Assembly (NCBI GenBank): GCA_021806645.1
Contig: JAJZQX010000010.1
Span: 62,001-126,000, forward strand
Origin: Myxococcales bacterium
GTDB taxonomy: Bacteria; Myxococcota; Myxococcia; Myxococcales; Anaeromyxobacteraceae
Length of the DNA: 64,000 bases
Reading direction: 5' to 3'
Numbering within the stretch: the first letter of the stretch is position 1; every line of letters begins with the position of its first letter. Below are positions 45,763 through 53,919 of this stretch, one piece after another. The notes beneath the pieces are model-generated. The model searched no databases and was not told the origin of the DNA. It saw only the letters and a list, made by a program, of their open reading frames with translations. A program made the translations under genes and the position numbers.

Positions 45763-46285
45763 GGATGCGCAGCGTCCAGATCGAGCCGGTGTCGACGCCG
45801 GCCAGGCCAAAGGGGTTGAAGACGCTGGCGCTGGTGGCGCTGCCACCCAGGACGCCGGCCGGAGCCGAGACGATCTTCAAGCCGCAGGAGACGAGGAGGA
45901 ACCCCGGGACCGGAACCTGGTTGCTGGTGATGGTGCAGGTCCCGACGGCGGTGTAGCTGCCGTCGCGCAGGTTGAACCGGACCAGGAACGGCTGGGGCAC
46001 GAACGGGGCGGCGGTCGTCATCTGGGCGCAGCCGGTGACGGTGCCGGCGAAGCGGACGTCGCCGTTGACCAGCGCGCCGTCACGGGCCTTCGTCTCGACG
46101 GTCCAGACGCTGGCACCCAGGTGGACGTTGACGGGCTGGAACGGCGCGCCGGCGCAGACCTCGGCGCTGGCGGGGTAGCGTGGGTCCTCCTGGGTGCGCA
46201 GGACCAGGATGCGCTCCCCGGCCAGGGCGAGAAGGGGGGCTAGCAGGAAGGAGAGCGCGGCAACTCGGCGGATGAGGAGGGTCAT
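45749..46285 (-). CDS. Secreted protein of unknown function
   Basis: I do not recognise the family. The 178-residue protein starts with a clear signal peptide (MTLLIRRVAALSFLLAPLLALA) cut near ALAGE. The mature part is beta-rich with four cysteines (in AEVCAGAPF, VTGCAQM, VGTCTIT and LVSCGLK), which can form two disulfides in the periplasm or outside. The ATG at 46285 was chosen for the signal peptide; the longer frame is out of character. It overlaps cheW by 14 bp and so may be cotranscribed with the che genes, although no functional link is evident. Confidence 0.7.
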   Translation of the reverse strand: MTLLIRRVAALSFLLAPLLALAGERILVLRTQEDPRYPASAEVCAGAPFQPVNVHLGASVWTVETKARDGALVNGDVRFAGTVTGCAQMTTAAPFVPQPFLVRFNLRDGSYTAVGTCTITSNQVPVPGFLLVSCGLKIVSAPAGVLGGSATSASVFNPFGLAGVDTGSIWTLRIHDAR

Positions 46286-46328
46286 GGCTGGCGGCTCCGG
46301 TGTCGGGGGACGACGGGCTGTGCTGAGG

Positions 46329-47411
46329 CTAGAGGCGGACCAGATGGGCGCCGTAATGCACGCCGGCGCCGACGGCGGCGAAGAGGACCAGCTCACCGCC
46401 GCCGAGCTTGACCACCCCCTGCTCGAGATCCTCCGCGAAGAGGATGAGCGTGCTGGCGGCGGAGGTGTTGCCGTAGCGGTTCACGTGGACCGGCACCCGC
46501 TCGGCCGGGATCCCGGCGCTGGCGACGAACCGGTCCAGCACCAGCTTGTTGGCCTGGTGGAGGTAGTAGCGGGAAACGGGCTCGGTCGAGGCGGGCCGGA
46601 TGGCGGCCAGCTCGTCCACCGCCTTCTGCATGAAGAACGGGTAGGCCTCGGCCACGGCGGGACCGTCGATGTAGAAGGCGTGATCCGCCACGGTGGCGCG
46701 GGTGTGGGACGGCAGGTTGGCCCCGCCCCCGCGGTGGACCACCAGCTCCTGGTGGCCGGTGCCGGAGGTCGAGGCCAGGAAGCCCAGCCCGGGCCGGTCG
46801 TCACCGCGCAGGATGAGCGCGCCGGCCCCGTCGCCGAACATGTACATGGAGAGGAAGGCGTTGATCCGCTGGTTCTCCGGCATGGCGCAGGTGAAGATCT
46901 CGCGGTCCACGTAGGCCGAGGCGAAGGTGGAGGCGACCACCGCGATGGTGCGTGCGGCGTCGGCCAGGATCATCCGCCTCGCCATGTCGACCACGTAGAG
47001 GGCGCCGCCGCACCCCGAATCGACCACCAGCGCGTGGGTGTCGGACCGGCAACCGAGCCGCCGGTGGAGCTGGACCGCGTCGTGACAGAAGTTGACCTGG
47101 TCGGGCGTGGTGGTGACCAGGTAGATGGCGTCGAGCGAGGAGGCGTCCAGCCCGGACATCTCCAGGGCCCGGCGCAACGCCACCTCGCCCATGTCCACGT
47201 TGGAGCGCGGCACGCCGCTGGCGTCTGGCGGCGGCGGCAGCGCGCGCCCCGACTCGGCGTCGAAATCCCAGAGGTAACGCCGCTCCTGGATGCCGGTGCG
47301 ACTTGCGATGCGCTCGGCCGACCAGCCCGGTATGGCCTGGACGAGGCGCTCGTTGCTTATCACTCTCCGTGGAAGAAACGCCCCCGACCCCACCAACCGA
47401 ACGCTGTTCAT
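46329..47411 (-). CDS. 3-oxoacyl-ACP synthase III family protein
   Basis: This 360-residue KAS III-type condensing enzyme has the nucleophilic Cys in VDSGCGGALYV, His in YYLHQANKLV and Asn in VNRYGNTSAAS, so the catalytic triad is complete. It differs from housekeeping FabH in the insert between residues 45 and 75 and is a stand-alone gene. It may start a specialised fatty-acid or lipid pathway such as branched-chain or secondary metabolite priming. The substrate is unknown. It lies 43 bp upstream of the secreted-protein gene. Confidence 0.85.
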   Translation of the reverse strand: MNSVRLVGSGAFLPRRVISNERLVQAIPGWSAERIASRTGIQERRYLWDFDAESGRALPPPPDASGVPRSNVDMGEVALRRALEMSGLDASSLDAIYLVTTTPDQVNFCHDAVQLHRRLGCRSDTHALVVDSGCGGALYVVDMARRMILADAARTIAVVASTFASAYVDREIFTCAMPENQRINAFLSMYMFGDGAGALILRGDDRPGLGFLASTSGTGHQELVVHRGGGANLPSHTRATVADHAFYIDGPAVAEAYPFFMQKAVDELAAIRPASTEPVSRYYLHQANKLVLDRFVASAGIPAERVPVHVNRYGNTSAASTLILFAEDLEQGVVKLGGGELVLFAAVGAGVHYGAHLVRL

Positions 47412-47552
47412 ATGCCTCTCGTCCCCCGCCCGACGAGGGTGGACGCTTCGGATGGCCGGATGTGACGGCGGCGCCGCGCGCTCGCCGATGCGGTGGCGCG
47501 CCTACACTGGCGACGAGGTAGGCGCCCGGACGCACGGCGCGAGCGGAAGACT

Positions 47553-47951
47553 TCACACTTCCCGGTTGCAGAAGCGGCAGACCCGGGCCGTCAGCTTGAT
47601 GGTCTCGGCGCAGAACGGGCAGGCCCGGCTGGGGCCGGCCTCGGTGGCGGCGGGCAGGTGCGCCGTCTGCGCCGCCGTCACCAGGTCCCGGATCCGCACG
47701 GCGTCGGCCTTGTGGTGGCCGTGGCTGGTGATGGGATCGCTGCCGCCCGTGCTCTCGATGATCAGGTCCGACCAGATGAGCCCGGTCTCGATGCGCACCG
47801 AGGCGATGCGCTGGAGGTGGATGCTCTCCTCGCTGCGGCTGAACAGGGTGCGCCGCCGCCGGATCACCGCGGAGTCGGTGACCTCCACGACGGTGGGGAA
47901 GAGTCGGTTTCCGGAGGTCAACCGGCTGGCGACGAAGCTCTCGCTGGGCAT
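47553..47951 (-). CDS. PH-like domain protein with C-terminal zinc ribbon
   Basis: This 132-residue protein has no assigned function that I can name. Residues 10-90 have the beta-strand pattern of a bacterial PH-like domain (TVVEVTDSAVIRRRRTLF...LQRIASVRIETGLIWSDLII). A histidine-rich GHHKAD follows. The last 25 residues hold CPFCAETIKLTARVCRFC, two CxxC pairs of a zinc ribbon. The combination is common in small regulatory or membrane-associated proteins. It stands alone between 141-bp and 127-bp gaps. Confidence 0.75.
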   Translation of the reverse strand: MPSESFVASRLTSGNRLFPTVVEVTDSAVIRRRRTLFSRSEESIHLQRIASVRIETGLIWSDLIIESTGGSDPITSHGHHKADAVRIRDLVTAAQTAHLPAATEAGPSRACPFCAETIKLTARVCRFCNREV

Positions 47952-48078
47952 GGAGCATCCTACGGTTCCGGCTGGCAGGCTGGCGAGCCTCCGAAGGTCG
48001 GACGAACGCGAACCAGGTCCGTGCTCGCCGCCGACCTGACCGACCTGCTGCTCCGGGCTGGACGTCCAGCCCGGGGCA

Positions 48079-48693
48079 CTAGCGCTTGCCGAAGCGGGCC
48101 TTGGCGTCGTTGACGCAGACGTCCTTGGCCGCGCCGGCCAGGACGTCGCACTTCTCCCTGGCCACGGCGTAGTCGGCGTCGCGCTTGTCTTCGGCGGCGT
48201 CCCGGCGGGCCTCGGTGCCGGTCGCCTTGGCCTTGGCGTTCGCGTCGGCCGAGGTCGCCTTCGCCGCCGCGTTGGCCTTGGCGGTCTCCATCCAGGCCTT
48301 GGCGTCGGCGACGGCGCGGACCCTGGCGGCCTTCGCCTCCTTCACGCAGACGTCCTTGTCGTTGCCGGCCTTGTCGTCGCAGCGCTTCGAGGCGACCGAG
48401 TAGTCCGCGTCGGCCCGGGCGACGCGCGCGTCATGGCTGGCCTTGAGGGAGGGCTTGTACCGGGCCAGCAGCTCGGCCTTGGCGACGCTCTCCTTGCCCT
48501 TGGCCTCGGCGACGCAGATGCTCTTGGTGTTCCCCGCCAGCGAGTCGCAGCCCGCCCGGGCGGCCTTGTAGTCGGCCTCCAGGCCCTTCTCCGCCGCCTG
48601 GTACCCGGTCTTCGACATGCCGTCGGCCAGGGCCACCGCGCAGAACGCCAGGCCGGCGGCAAACACCATCGTGTGGATCTTGAGGTTCGTCAT
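48079..48693 (-). CDS. Secreted three-repeat cysteine protein
   Basis: This 204-residue protein has a signal peptide (ending about ALADG) and three copies of a repeat of the form Y-x2-A-x3-CD-x-LAG-x2-KDVCV-x-EAKA: YKAARAGCDSLAGNTKSICV, YSVASKRCDDKAGNDKDVCV and YAVAREKCDVLAGAAKDVCV. Each repeat has one Cys pair 11 residues apart, which suggests a disulfide per helical hairpin. Between repeats two and three lies an Ala/Lys-rich helical stretch. It is 131 bp upstream of the CsbD end on the same strand order, so both may respond to envelope stress. Its function is not known to me. Confidence 0.75.
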   Translation of the reverse strand: MTNLKIHTMVFAAGLAFCAVALADGMSKTGYQAAEKGLEADYKAARAGCDSLAGNTKSICVAEAKGKESVAKAELLARYKPSLKASHDARVARADADYSVASKRCDDKAGNDKDVCVKEAKAARVRAVADAKAWMETAKANAAAKATSADANAKAKATGTEARRDAAEDKRDADYAVAREKCDVLAGAAKDVCVNDAKARFGKR

Positions 48694-48725
48694 CAGTGAC
48701 TCCCGTGGAACGAGGTTTGGCGACG

Positions 48726-48947
48726 TCAGTGCGTGGGGGTGCCCGCGTCCTTCTGCTGCTTCTGCCAGTCGTAGAGCTGCTTGCCCGCCTCGTCCTTGGA
48801 GACGCCGTAGGTCTCCTGGATTTGCCGAGCCAGGTGTTCGCGCTTCCCGGCGATCACCTGCAGCTGCTCGTCGGTCAGCTTGTCCCACTGCTGCTTGACG
48901 CTCCCCTTGAAGTGATCCCAGTGACCTTCGATTCGATCCCAGTTCAA
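48726..48947 (-). CDS. CsbD-family stress protein
   Basis: This 73-residue CsbD-like protein reads NWDRIEGHWDHFKGSVKQQW, then KLTDEQL and GKREHLARQIQETYG, the family pattern. I choose a TTG start at 48947, which gives the normal family start one residue before NWDRIEG and has GGGAG five bases upstream; an ATG at 49004 would add 19 unrelated residues. CsbD proteins are small, hydrophilic and induced under stress in many bacteria, with no settled molecular function. It lies just upstream of the repeat-protein gene on the same strand, with a 32-bp gap. Confidence 0.85.
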   Translation of the reverse strand: MNWDRIEGHWDHFKGSVKQQWDKLTDEQLQVIAGKREHLARQIQETYGVSKDEAGKQLYDWQKQQKDAGTPTH

Positions 48948-49306
48948 TGGCGCTCCCTGCCGTCGGCGGAATTGCGATGATCGGCGTCCGTGAGGAGCCG
49001 ACATTCCGTAGGAGCCGATGCACGCGCCGTACCCGGGTCGCGGCCGTGCAGCGGCCTGCCATCAGGTGGCGATTCCAGTCGGGGGGGCGCCGGTCGAACA
49101 GCCGCGAGCGTGCGGCGAACGTTCGGAAGCGCCCCGGCCAGAAAGGGTCACCCCCGTGGTGAGCCGGCCGACGCGGCCCGATGGCCGAGCCCACACCAGG
49201 ACCTCCGCTGGTGTCACCGGCCAGAGCATTCTCTCCCCGCCGAGCGACCCGGCGAGCCGCCGGGACGGACCGTGCCGTCCGCGCTCCCCAGCGCCGGAGC
49301 GGACCG
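48948..49306. other. 359-bp stretch without a convincing gene
   Basis: Open frames here are short and have the composition of random GC-rich sequence. The promoter of the CsbD gene must lie at its left end. A short direct repeat (GAGGAGCCGA and TAGGAGCCGA, near 48992 and 49011) is visible. I see no RNA gene, hairpin terminator or mobile-element trace. Confidence 0.6.
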
Positions 49307-49933
49307 TCACACCGCTCGTGGCTCGGCGCGCGCGATCTTGACGATCTGCCTGGCGATCTCCTCGGGTGACAGGACGAAGTCGATGCACCCGCTGGCGATG
49401 GCACTCCCGGGCATGTCGGGTTGTGCCGCGGTGTCGAGCTTCTGCGCGATGGTGATGCCCCCGACCTCCTTGATCCCGCAGAGCGCCGCGGCCCCATCAC
49501 CGTCATAGCCCGAGACGATGACGGCGATGAGCTTGCCGTCCCAGTGCGCCGTCAGCGAGCGGAGGAAGACGGTGATCACGTCGGGCCAGCCCCGGGGCTT
49601 CGAGATCGGCTCGAGGCGAAACTCCCCGTCGAGGACGTGCAGGTCCCGCTGCTCGGGGATGATGAACACGTGGTTGGGCTCGACGAGCAGCCGCTCGGTG
49701 ATCAGCTCGACCGGCATGGCGCTGTATCTCGGGAGGACCTCGTGGAGCAGGGTGGCCGTCGTCCGCACGTGATTGACTATGACGACCGCAGCGCCCATGT
49801 CGGCCGGCAGGTGACGGAGGAGGCGGATGTAGGCGTCGAGGCCGCCGGCCGAGCCGCCCACGCAGACGATCGGAAAGTCCCTCCCTGCACGCGCGGCAAT
49901 CATGCCCACTCCCACCTGCAAGGCCTCGGCCAT
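49307..49933 (-). CDS. Stand-alone CheB-type methylesterase domain protein
   Basis: This 208-residue protein is a CheB methylesterase domain without a receiver. The catalytic Ser lies in VGGSAGGLDAY, the His in VIVNHVRTT and the Asp in SGYDGDGAAALCG. It follows the antiporter gene by 33 bp in an operon that begins with a Ser/Thr kinase, far from the che operon. Such orphan CheB-like proteins may deamidate or demethylate unknown targets. The function is not established. Confidence 0.85.
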   Translation of the reverse strand: MAEALQVGVGMIAARAGRDFPIVCVGGSAGGLDAYIRLLRHLPADMGAAVVIVNHVRTTATLLHEVLPRYSAMPVELITERLLVEPNHVFIIPEQRDLHVLDGEFRLEPISKPRGWPDVITVFLRSLTAHWDGKLIAVIVSGYDGDGAAALCGIKEVGGITIAQKLDTAAQPDMPGSAIASGCIDFVLSPEEIARQIVKIARAEPRAV

Positions 49934-49966
49934 GGCCGGACTCCCGCCAACGGGTCCCTCGGCGCT

Positions 49967-51376
49967 TCAGGGCAGCAGCCAGAATGCGCCCGCCATCACC
50001 ACCGTGGGAAGGAGCGCGCCGGCGAGCAGGCCGGCCGGCGCCACGCCCTCGGGGAAGTACCTGGCGAGCGCCGACTGGCCAGCCGGGTTCGGGGCGTTGG
50101 CGATCACCGTGAGGCCGCCGCCCACCACGGCGCCGGCCACCACCGCGTAGCGCAGCGAGGGGCCCAGCCCGGGGACCAGCGAGGCGAGGTAGGTGATGGC
50201 GGCGTTGTCGTTGAAGGAGGTGAGCCCGATGGCGCCGAGGAAGAGCGGCAGGTCGGCGAGCCGAGAGAGGACCGGAGCGATCCACCACTGCTGGCCGGCG
50301 CCGTGGATGACCAGCCCGGCCAGGAAGAAGCCGACCAGCATGGGCGGACGCAGATCGAGCTCCTGCTGGTGCGGGGCGGTGGCCTGCTGGAAGGCGAGGA
50401 AGAAGAGGAAGGCGCCGATGAAGACCGCCGGGGTGTGCGCGGAGTAGACCGCCAACCCGAGGAAGAGCAGGTGCACGCCGACGATCCAGGGCGGGACCGG
50501 GCTCTCCGGGTCTGGCTGGAGTCCCCGCGCCGCGGCCTTGGCGTGGCCGTCCAGCGCGGCGAACTCCTTCCGGAAGGCCAGGGCGTAGGCGGCGTTGGCG
50601 ACCACGATGCCGACCACCGCCTTCCAGCCGAAGTTGGACATCATGAAGCCGGCGTCCCAGCCGAACGTGCCGGCCACCATGAGCACCGGCGGCGCCGCGA
50701 AGTTGGTGAGCGTGCCGCCCACCGAGACGTCGACGAAGAGCAGGCCGAGCGTGGCGTAGCGGAAGGTGGCGCCGGGCTCGAGGTCGAAGACCCGCTTCCC
50801 CAGCAGCATGGCGCAGATGACCATGGCGGCCGGCTCGGTGATGAAGGAGCCGAGCAGCGGACCGAGGGTCAGCACCGAGAGCCACCACGCCAGCGGCGTG
50901 CCGCCGCCGAGGCGGGCCACCAGGCCCAGCAGCTGCTCGGTGGCGGCCAGCACCGGGCGCGTGGACGCCATGGCCATGATCACCACCACGAAGAGCGGCT
51001 CGGTGAACTGGACGCCGCCGAGAAACTGCTCGGCGGCGCGGGCGCCGCGAATGGCGGCGAGGATCACCAGCAAGGGGATGACCCAGACGCCGAAGACGGC
51101 CTCGACCTCGCCGAGGAAATGGAGCAGCTCGACCGCGAAGCTGTGCCCCTCGCCGCCGCGGGCGAGGTCGAGCCTGGACCTCAGCCGGTGCGACGCGGCC
51201 GTCAGGCTGGGGGCGGCGAAGGAGTGGAGGATGGCCAGCACGAAGATCACGGTGGCCGCCAGGTTGAGCGGATCCGCGGTGGCGCGGGAGGTGAGCACGG
51301 CGGTGAGCCCGAGCCCCTCCTCGCCGGTGTACCGGTCGAGGGAGAGCGGAAAGCCGTCGATCGGGCCGGGCGTCAC
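49967..51376 (-). CDS. Putative Na+/H+ antiporter family membrane protein
   Basis: This 469-residue inner-membrane protein has ten to twelve hydrophobic segments. It resembles the putative Na+/H+ antiporter family: conserved polar-in-membrane stretches include GSFITEPAAMVICAMLL, VSVGGTLTNFAAPPVLMVAG and LTSFNDNAAITYLAS, and it ends IANAPNPAGQS...PTVVMAGAFW. GTG start at 51376 overlaps the FHA gene stop. Cotranscription with a kinase and an FHA protein suggests control by phosphorylation. Ion specificity is inferred from family name only. Confidence 0.85.
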   Translation of the reverse strand: MTPGPIDGFPLSLDRYTGEEGLGLTAVLTSRATADPLNLAATVIFVLAILHSFAAPSLTAASHRLRSRLDLARGGEGHSFAVELLHFLGEVEAVFGVWVIPLLVILAAIRGARAAEQFLGGVQFTEPLFVVVIMAMASTRPVLAATEQLLGLVARLGGGTPLAWWLSVLTLGPLLGSFITEPAAMVICAMLLGKRVFDLEPGATFRYATLGLLFVDVSVGGTLTNFAAPPVLMVAGTFGWDAGFMMSNFGWKAVVGIVVANAAYALAFRKEFAALDGHAKAAARGLQPDPESPVPPWIVGVHLLFLGLAVYSAHTPAVFIGAFLFFLAFQQATAPHQQELDLRPPMLVGFFLAGLVIHGAGQQWWIAPVLSRLADLPLFLGAIGLTSFNDNAAITYLASLVPGLGPSLRYAVVAGAVVGGGLTVIANAPNPAGQSALARYFPEGVAPAGLLAGALLPTVVMAGAFWLLP

Positions 51377-51942
51377 GTCAGCAGCCGCCGAAAGAGGAAG
51401 CCAAGCAGCACGCCGCCCGCCAGGGCGGCGACGCCAAGGCGCAGCAGCAGCGCCAGGCGCGCCGAGCCCGGCCCGGTCACCGCGCCCGCCAGGCCGGAGG
51501 CCACGCCTCCGCCCGCCGGGGCGACGCCGGCGACCGTGGCCGAACCGGCGCTGGCCGGGGCTGGCGTGGCCGGCGGTTCGACCACCGGCATGGGGTCCGG
51601 CCGGGTGCTGGCCGGCAGCGGCGGCGGCGCGCCCGGTCCGGCCACGGCCATGTCCTCCGGCAGCACCACCAGGTCGAAGGCGCCGATCTCGACCAGGTCG
51701 CCCGGGCGAACCCGCCGCCGCGAGTCGACCCGCTCTCCGTTGAGCCAGGTGCCGTTGAGGCTGCCGAGATCCTCGACGAAGACGGTGCCGCTGGCGTGGG
51801 TGAACCGGGCGTGGCGGCGCGAGACGTCCCGATCCGGGAGCCGCCAGGCGACGCCGTCGCTGGCGCGACCGACCACGATCTCGTCGGAGGAGAACGGGAC
51901 CACCGTCCGCGTGCCCGCCTCGTCTTCGATCACGAGCCGCAT
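51373..51942 (-). CDS. FHA domain protein with C-terminal membrane helix
   Basis: This 189-residue protein starts with a forkhead-associated domain (residues 5-90) that binds phosphothreonine: VVGRASDG, RDVSRRHARF and GSLNGTWLNGERV are the classical motifs. An Ala/Pro linker of about 65 residues leads to one hydrophobic helix at the C-terminus (LALLLRLGVAALAGGVLLGF). It sits 9 bp downstream of a Ser/Thr kinase gene and overlaps the antiporter gene, so it may recruit the phosphorylated kinase to the membrane or to the antiporter. Confidence 0.9.
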   Translation of the reverse strand: MRLVIEDEAGTRTVVPFSSDEIVVGRASDGVAWRLPDRDVSRRHARFTHASGTVFVEDLGSLNGTWLNGERVDSRRRVRPGDLVEIGAFDLVVLPEDMAVAGPGAPPPLPASTRPDPMPVVEPPATPAPASAGSATVAGVAPAGGGVASGLAGAVTGPGSARLALLLRLGVAALAGGVLLGFLFRRLLT

Positions 51943-51951
51943 CGACGTCCC

Positions 51952-53700
51952 CTAGCGGCCCTTGGCGCGGCCGGGCGCGACCGGGGTGAGCTTTCGCTTG
52001 AAGTGGGTGCCGTCCCTCTCCGGCAGGACCACCACCTGGTCGATCTCGTAGCCGCCCAGCTTCAGGTCGAGGCGGTGGCGCTGGTCGAGGCGCACGTCAC
52101 CGATCGTGACCGGGGTCAGGCCGACCACCTGGCCGTCGAACCGCACCTCGGCGCCCGCGGGGTCGCTGGCCACCTTGACGGCACCGACCGCCGAACCGAG
52201 CTGGGTGTGGGCCCGCAGCGTCAACCGCCCCGGCTCCGGCGTCACCGCCACCGAGGTGGGGCGGAGTCTCGGTCCGCTGAGGGTCACCTCGTGGGGCCGC
52301 TGCACCTCGACGTCCTCGATCACCGCCGGCGTCCGCTGGCCGGTCGGCGAGCCGTCGAGGGAGATCTCGGCGCCGCTCGGCTCGCTGGTCACCACCAGCG
52401 CGCCCCGCCGCAGATAGGGCATTCCGAACCAGATCCCGCCGGCGCCGCCGGTGGCCGAGAGGAGCGCCACCAGGAACACGGCCGACCAGGGCACCCCGCG
52501 GCGCACCACCACGGGACGGCGGGCCGGGCGCCGCCTCGAGGGGGTGTGGGCTTCGAAGTGATCCTCGCCGTTGACGGCCAGCGGCTCCAGCTCCGGGTGG
52601 TCCTCATCCGCCGCGGCGACGGCGCCGGGCCCCGGTGCCACCGCCTGGTCCACCTCGAACCGCTGGGTCTGGTTCGGCCGCTCCGCCAGGTTGGCGAGCA
52701 CCTTCATGATCAGCGCGTCGTGGGCCCGGGCCTGCCGCTGCTTGGCGATCCGTTCGGCGAAGACCTGGTGCAGTTGCTTGTCGAGGTGGTCCGAGATGGC
52801 CGAGTGGGGCGTGGGAAAGAGCACGTCCACCAGCGCCTCGGCGAACGCGCGTGCGTCGGCGAAGCGCCTGGCGGGATCGTAGGCCAGGGCCTTGGCCAGG
52901 ATCTGGTCGAGCTCCTTGGGCAAGCGGGGATCGATGGTGGTGACCGGCACCACCCTGGCCTTGCGGGAGATCACCAGCGAGTCGACGTCGGTGGCCTTGG
53001 GGAAGGGCTTCTGCCTGGTGAGCAGCTCGTAGAGGACGATGCCGGCCGCGAAGATGTCGACGCGGTGATCCCAGCGGGTCTCCAGCGTGGCCTGCTCGGG
53101 GGCCACGTAGCCGAGCTTCCCCATCAGCATCCCCTCCTTGTAGTTGGAGAGGCCGGTGGCGGCCCGGGCGATGCCGAAGTCGAGCAGCTTCAGCTCGCCG
53201 TCGAACGAGATCAGGCAGTTGTCGGGCGAGACGTCGCAGTGGACGATCTGCAGCGGGTTCCCCAGCCCGTCGGTCCTGCGGTGCGCGTAGTCGAGGCCGT
53301 GGAGCAGCTGCACCACCATGAAGATGGCCTGCTCCGGCGAGAGGGTGGCGCCGGCGCGCGCGAAGGCCTGCATCACCTCCTTCATGGAGACGCCGGTCAC
53401 CAGCTCCATGGAGATGAAGTAGGTGTCGTCGATGATGCCGCACTCGTAGATCTGGGCGATGTTGCTGTGGGTGAGCTGGACCGTGAGCTTGGCCTCGTTC
53501 ACCAGCATGGAGATGAAGCCCTGGTCGCGGGAGCGGCTGGGCAGGATCCGCTTGACCACCAGTTCCTTCTCGAAGCCGGCGGCGCCCACCACGCGCGCCC
53601 GGAAGATCTCCGCCATGCCGCCGACGGCGAGCCGCTGGAGGAGGAAGAACTTGCCGAAGGCGTGGGGCTTGAACTCGGAGCTGGCCGGGGCGTCTGCCAC
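51952..53700 (-). CDS. Ser/Thr protein kinase with PEGA domains
   Basis: This is a eukaryotic-type kinase of 582 residues. The kinase domain covers about 15-290, with VVKRILP for the Lys, HCDVSPDNCL as the catalytic loop (HCD in place of HRD, usual in myxobacterial kinases) and DFGIARA. A linker, one membrane helix (about 400-425) and two extracytoplasmic PEGA domains follow (VTSEPSGAEISLDG and VASDPAGAEVRFDG). The topology puts PEGA outside the cytoplasm as a sensor. The start is GTG at 53700. The downstream FHA, antiporter and CheB genes form its operon. Confidence 0.92.
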   Translation of the reverse strand: MADAPASSEFKPHAFGKFFLLQRLAVGGMAEIFRARVVGAAGFEKELVVKRILPSRSRDQGFISMLVNEAKLTVQLTHSNIAQIYECGIIDDTYFISMELVTGVSMKEVMQAFARAGATLSPEQAIFMVVQLLHGLDYAHRRTDGLGNPLQIVHCDVSPDNCLISFDGELKLLDFGIARAATGLSNYKEGMLMGKLGYVAPEQATLETRWDHRVDIFAAGIVLYELLTRQKPFPKATDVDSLVISRKARVVPVTTIDPRLPKELDQILAKALAYDPARRFADARAFAEALVDVLFPTPHSAISDHLDKQLHQVFAERIAKQRQARAHDALIMKVLANLAERPNQTQRFEVDQAVAPGPGAVAAADEDHPELEPLAVNGEDHFEAHTPSRRRPARRPVVVRRGVPWSAVFLVALLSATGGAGGIWFGMPYLRRGALVVTSEPSGAEISLDGSPTGQRTPAVIEDVEVQRPHEVTLSGPRLRPTSVAVTPEPGRLTLRAHTQLGSAVGAVKVASDPAGAEVRFDGQVVGLTPVTIGDVRLDQRHRLDLKLGGYEIDQVVVLPERDGTHFKRKLTPVAPGRAKGR

Positions 53701-53919
53701 GATGGGTTGATGTTACCGTGAAGCGACCGCATAGACCACGTGCCATGTCGCGGGTACACGGGATCGGCGTGACGCTCGACTCGGACGGCCTCCTCGAGCC
53801 GGCCCCCGGTGAAGCCGCTGGCGGAGCGCCGGCTCCAGGCTAAGGAGCCACTGGAAGCTGGAGCTGGAGACGACGAGATCGAAGCGCCCGGCGTCTCGTG
53901 GTGCAGGACCGGTGGGTGG

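Noticed and set aside
53745-53843. A 32-codon frame beginning MSRVHGIGVT
   Set aside because: It has no ribosome-binding site, no similarity, and lies in the kinase promoter gap.
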